Source: Vagococcus teuberi (GTDB taxonomy: Bacteria; Bacillota; Bacilli; Lactobacillales; Vagococcaceae). From it: a stretch of DNA of 64,000 bases. Both the position numbers and the translations under genes were made by a program. Where the stretch lies: contig NZ_CP017267.1 of NCBI RefSeq assembly GCF_001870205.1, positions 1,662,501-1,726,500 on the forward strand, in the 5' to 3' direction. The first letter of the stretch is position 1, and each line of letters opens with the position of its first letter. Below, piece by piece: positions 62,004 through 64,000 of the stretch. Under the pieces are notes generated by a model. The model saw nothing but the letters and a program-made list of their open reading frames with translations. It did not search any database and was not told the origin of the DNA.

Positions 62004-64000
62004 TTATATCCATTCATGATATTTTTTAATGTATATTTTTTTGATTAATTGTTGTAAAACAAGATATGAAAAACTAATTCCTATTAACCATATCCAGTAT
62101 TCACTAGGTAGTGCTCCAAAATCAAATGCTTGTCTGAGTGGTTCAAATAAAATAATAAATAATCCTGAACCAATTGCTAAACTACTCATAATTAACATAG
62201 GCGGACTGGCTATACTTTGAATGAATGGAATTTTTTCCGTACGAATGACATGCACAACCAGTGTTTGCGTAAATAATCCAACTAAGAACCAACCAGATTG
62301 GAAAACACTTTGCTGTGCAACTGTATTAGCTCCAATCACAAACCACATTACAGCAAACGTGATAATATCAAAAATACTACTGATTGGGCCAATAAAAAGA
62401 GTGAAATGCAACAGATTTTTTATATCAAATCTTACTGGTTTCATAATTTGCTCTTCATCGACATTATCCCACGGCATAGCAAGTTGTGAAATATCATAAA
62501 CTAAATTCTGTATTAATAATTGAATTGATAACATTGGTAAGAATGGTAAAAAAGCACTCGCAACTAAAACAGAAAAGACATTCCCAAAGTTTGAACTAAT
62601 CGTAATCATGATGTATTTCATCATATTTTTAAATACTTTACGTCCTTCTAACACACCATCTTCCAATACAACTAAACTTTTTTCAAGAAGAATGATGGAA
62701 CTTGCTTCTTTTGTAATATCAGCCGCAGTATCAACTGAAATCCCAACATCTGCCGCTCTTAACGCTGGAGCATCATTAATCCCATCTCCCATAAACCCGA
62801 CTGTTTCACCTTGATCTTTTAACGTATTAATAATTCGTGCTTTTTGCATGGGGTTTAACTTCGCAAATAGTTGCACTTCATTCACTGCTTGTTTTAATTC
62901 GTCATCATCCATAGTGTCTATGTCTGTTCCAATATATGATTTATCAACTTCAATGCCAACATCACGACACACTTTTCGAGACACAATTTCATTGTCTCCG
63001 GTTAAGACTTTTACATTGACTCCATGTTGATGCAATGAAGAAATCGCTGTAACTGCTGATTGTTTTGCTGGGTCTAAGAATCCAACAAACCCAACCAGTA
63101 TCATATCTGACTCATCACTAACAGCATAAGTTGGCGTGTTATGGACATCTCGTTTATAAGCAACAGTAATCACACGCATCCCTTGTTCATTCATTCGTCT
63201 GTTTACATCTGACATTTGTTCAATCAACTCATCAGTGAGCGGAACAATTTCATCATCAATTTCAACAGATGAACAAATTGCCGCCATCTCTTCAACGGCT
63301 CCTTTTGTTATCATCAGTTGATGGCCGTCTCTTTTTAGCGCAACTGTCAAACGACGTCTAGAAAAATCAAATGGAATCTCATCTATTTTTTCAATTTTAT
63401 CTGTTATCATTTTATCTGGATTGGTTTCATAATAATTAATAATGGCGTGATCCATTAAGTTTTTCCAACCTGTTTGATAGTTTGAATTGAGATAGGCCAT
63501 ATCTAATACTTTTTGATTTGAATCACCTAAAGGACTAACATGTTCTACTAATACCACTCTATCTTCTGTAATAGTTCCTGTCTTATCAGTACAAAGAACG
63601 GTCATAGACCCTAAGTTTTGAATAGCATTTAATTCTTTTACAATTACTTTTTTCTTAGCTAGTGTTTGTGACCCTTTAGCTAAGTTACTAGTCACAATCA
63701 TTGGCAACATTTCTGGTGTTAACCCAACTGCAACTGCTATCGCAAAGAAGAACGCTTGTGTCCAATCCCCTTTTGATAAACCATTTATCAAAAATACGAC
63801 CGGGAACAATACTGTGACCATCTTTAGTAATAATTTACTGATACGATTTAAATCACGGTCAAAACTTGTTAACGCACGGGCTGTACTAGCAGATTTCGCA
63901 ATATCCCCAAAGAATGTATCTTGACCTGTTCTTAAAATAATGACTTCACCTTGACCACTCAAGATATCTGTCCCCATAAATACTAAATTATTTAAATCAA
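62004..64000 (-). CDS. mgtA: Magnesium-translocating P-type ATPase, C-terminal part
   Basis: The frame is open to the right window edge, so the N-terminus is missing: sequence before the internal Met at 63977 reads LNNLVF in frame, as family members do. The visible 665 residues hold the phosphorylation site CTDKTGTITEDR, the hinge MGDGINDAPALRAADVGIS and six C-terminal spans. AVAVGLTPEMLPMIVTSNLAKG is the P3B (MgtA/MgtB) signature. It imports Mg2+ at the cost of ATP. Its leader, where Mg2+ control would be found, is outside the window. Confidence 0.93.
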   Translation of the reverse strand, partial: DLNNLVFMGTDILSGQGEVIILRTGQDTFFGDIAKSASTARALTSFDRDLNRISKLLLKMVTVLFPVVFLINGLSKGDWTQAFFFAIAVAVGLTPEMLPMIVTSNLAKGSQTLAKKKVIVKELNAIQNLGSMTVLCTDKTGTITEDRVVLVEHVSPLGDSNQKVLDMAYLNSNYQTGWKNLMDHAIINYYETNPDKMITDKIEKIDEIPFDFSRRRLTVALKRDGHQLMITKGAVEEMAAICSSVEIDDEIVPLTDELIEQMSDVNRRMNEQGMRVITVAYKRDVHNTPTYAVSDESDMILVGFVGFLDPAKQSAVTAISSLHQHGVNVKVLTGDNEIVSRKVCRDVGIEVDKSYIGTDIDTMDDDELKQAVNEVQLFAKLNPMQKARIINTLKDQGETVGFMGDGINDAPALRAADVGISVDTAADITKEASSIILLEKSLVVLEDGVLEGRKVFKNMMKYIMITISSNFGNVFSVLVASAFLPFLPMLSIQLLIQNLVYDISQLAMPWDNVDEEQIMKPVRFDIKNLLHFTLFIGPISSIFDIITFAVMWFVIGANTVAQQSVFQSGWFLVGLFTQTLVVHVIRTEKIPFIQSIASPPMLIMSSLAIGSGLFIILFEPLRQAFDFGALPSEYWIWLIGISFSYLVLQQLIKKIYIKKYHEWI

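Overview
The window is a low-GC Gram-positive chromosome segment from a lactic acid bacterium of the Enterococcaceae. The 16S gene (minus strand, about 34549-36108) has an Enterococcaceae-type sequence, and its first variable region reads most like Vagococcus. That genus call is made by eye and is an inference. Almost all protein genes lie on the minus strand, in the same direction as the rRNA operon.

Layout. 1-8.4 kb: the start of tex, a large coiled-coil protein, DUF1149, a TIM-barrel protein, a wall-hydrolase pair (D,D-carboxypeptidase and glucosaminidase), and an ArAE membrane protein divergent from a YkyA-like lipoprotein plus a second ArAE protein. 8.4-9.0 kb: a decayed IS1182-type element. 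9.1-13.6 kb: a BceRS-BceAB antimicrobial-peptide sensing and resistance module. 13.7-17.7 kb: pyruvate:flavodoxin oxidoreductase with its flavodoxin. 17.9-22.6 kb: EngB, a HAD phosphatase, a membrane GDPD, an alpha carbonic anhydrase and a lysozyme-like protein. 22.7-25.6 kb: an IS island with an IS30 pseudogene, nested ISL3 scars and one intact ISL3 copy. 25.6-30.1 kb: the dltXABCD operon for D-alanylation of teichoic acids. 30.3-31.2 kb: IS30 and ISL3 remnants. 31.2-36.4 kb: a 16S-23S-5S operon without tRNAs and with tandem promoters P1 and P2. 36.4-46.0 kb: dinB, DUF975 and the addAB recombination nuclease. 46.1-50.2 kb: an amino acid permease and the efaCBA manganese transporter with a DtxR-family operator. 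50.3-56.3 kb: a CPBP protease with a broken small membrane gene, DUF1846, pyrG with a CTP-sensing leader, and a SulP transporter. 56.4-61.6 kb: pdhABCD. 62.0-64 kb: an MgtA-type ATPase running off the right edge.

Functional themes. Cell-envelope work dominates: dlt, the Bce module, several hydrolases and GDPD. BceRS-type systems control dlt in related Firmicutes, so the two loci may be linked, but I saw no shared operator. The cell appears to have two routes from pyruvate to acetyl-CoA, the oxygen-sensitive PFOR/flavodoxin pair and the PDH complex. Two same-orientation ISL3 copies flank dlt, and their 3' tails seem to serve as terminators for both the dlt and rRNA operons.

I did not find a CRISPR array, a prophage or an obviously new multigene defence system. 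The most unusual items are an amino acid permease with no ATG/GTG/TTG start at its ribosome-binding site, a structured and possibly attenuated region upstream of dinB, and the IS-derived terminators.
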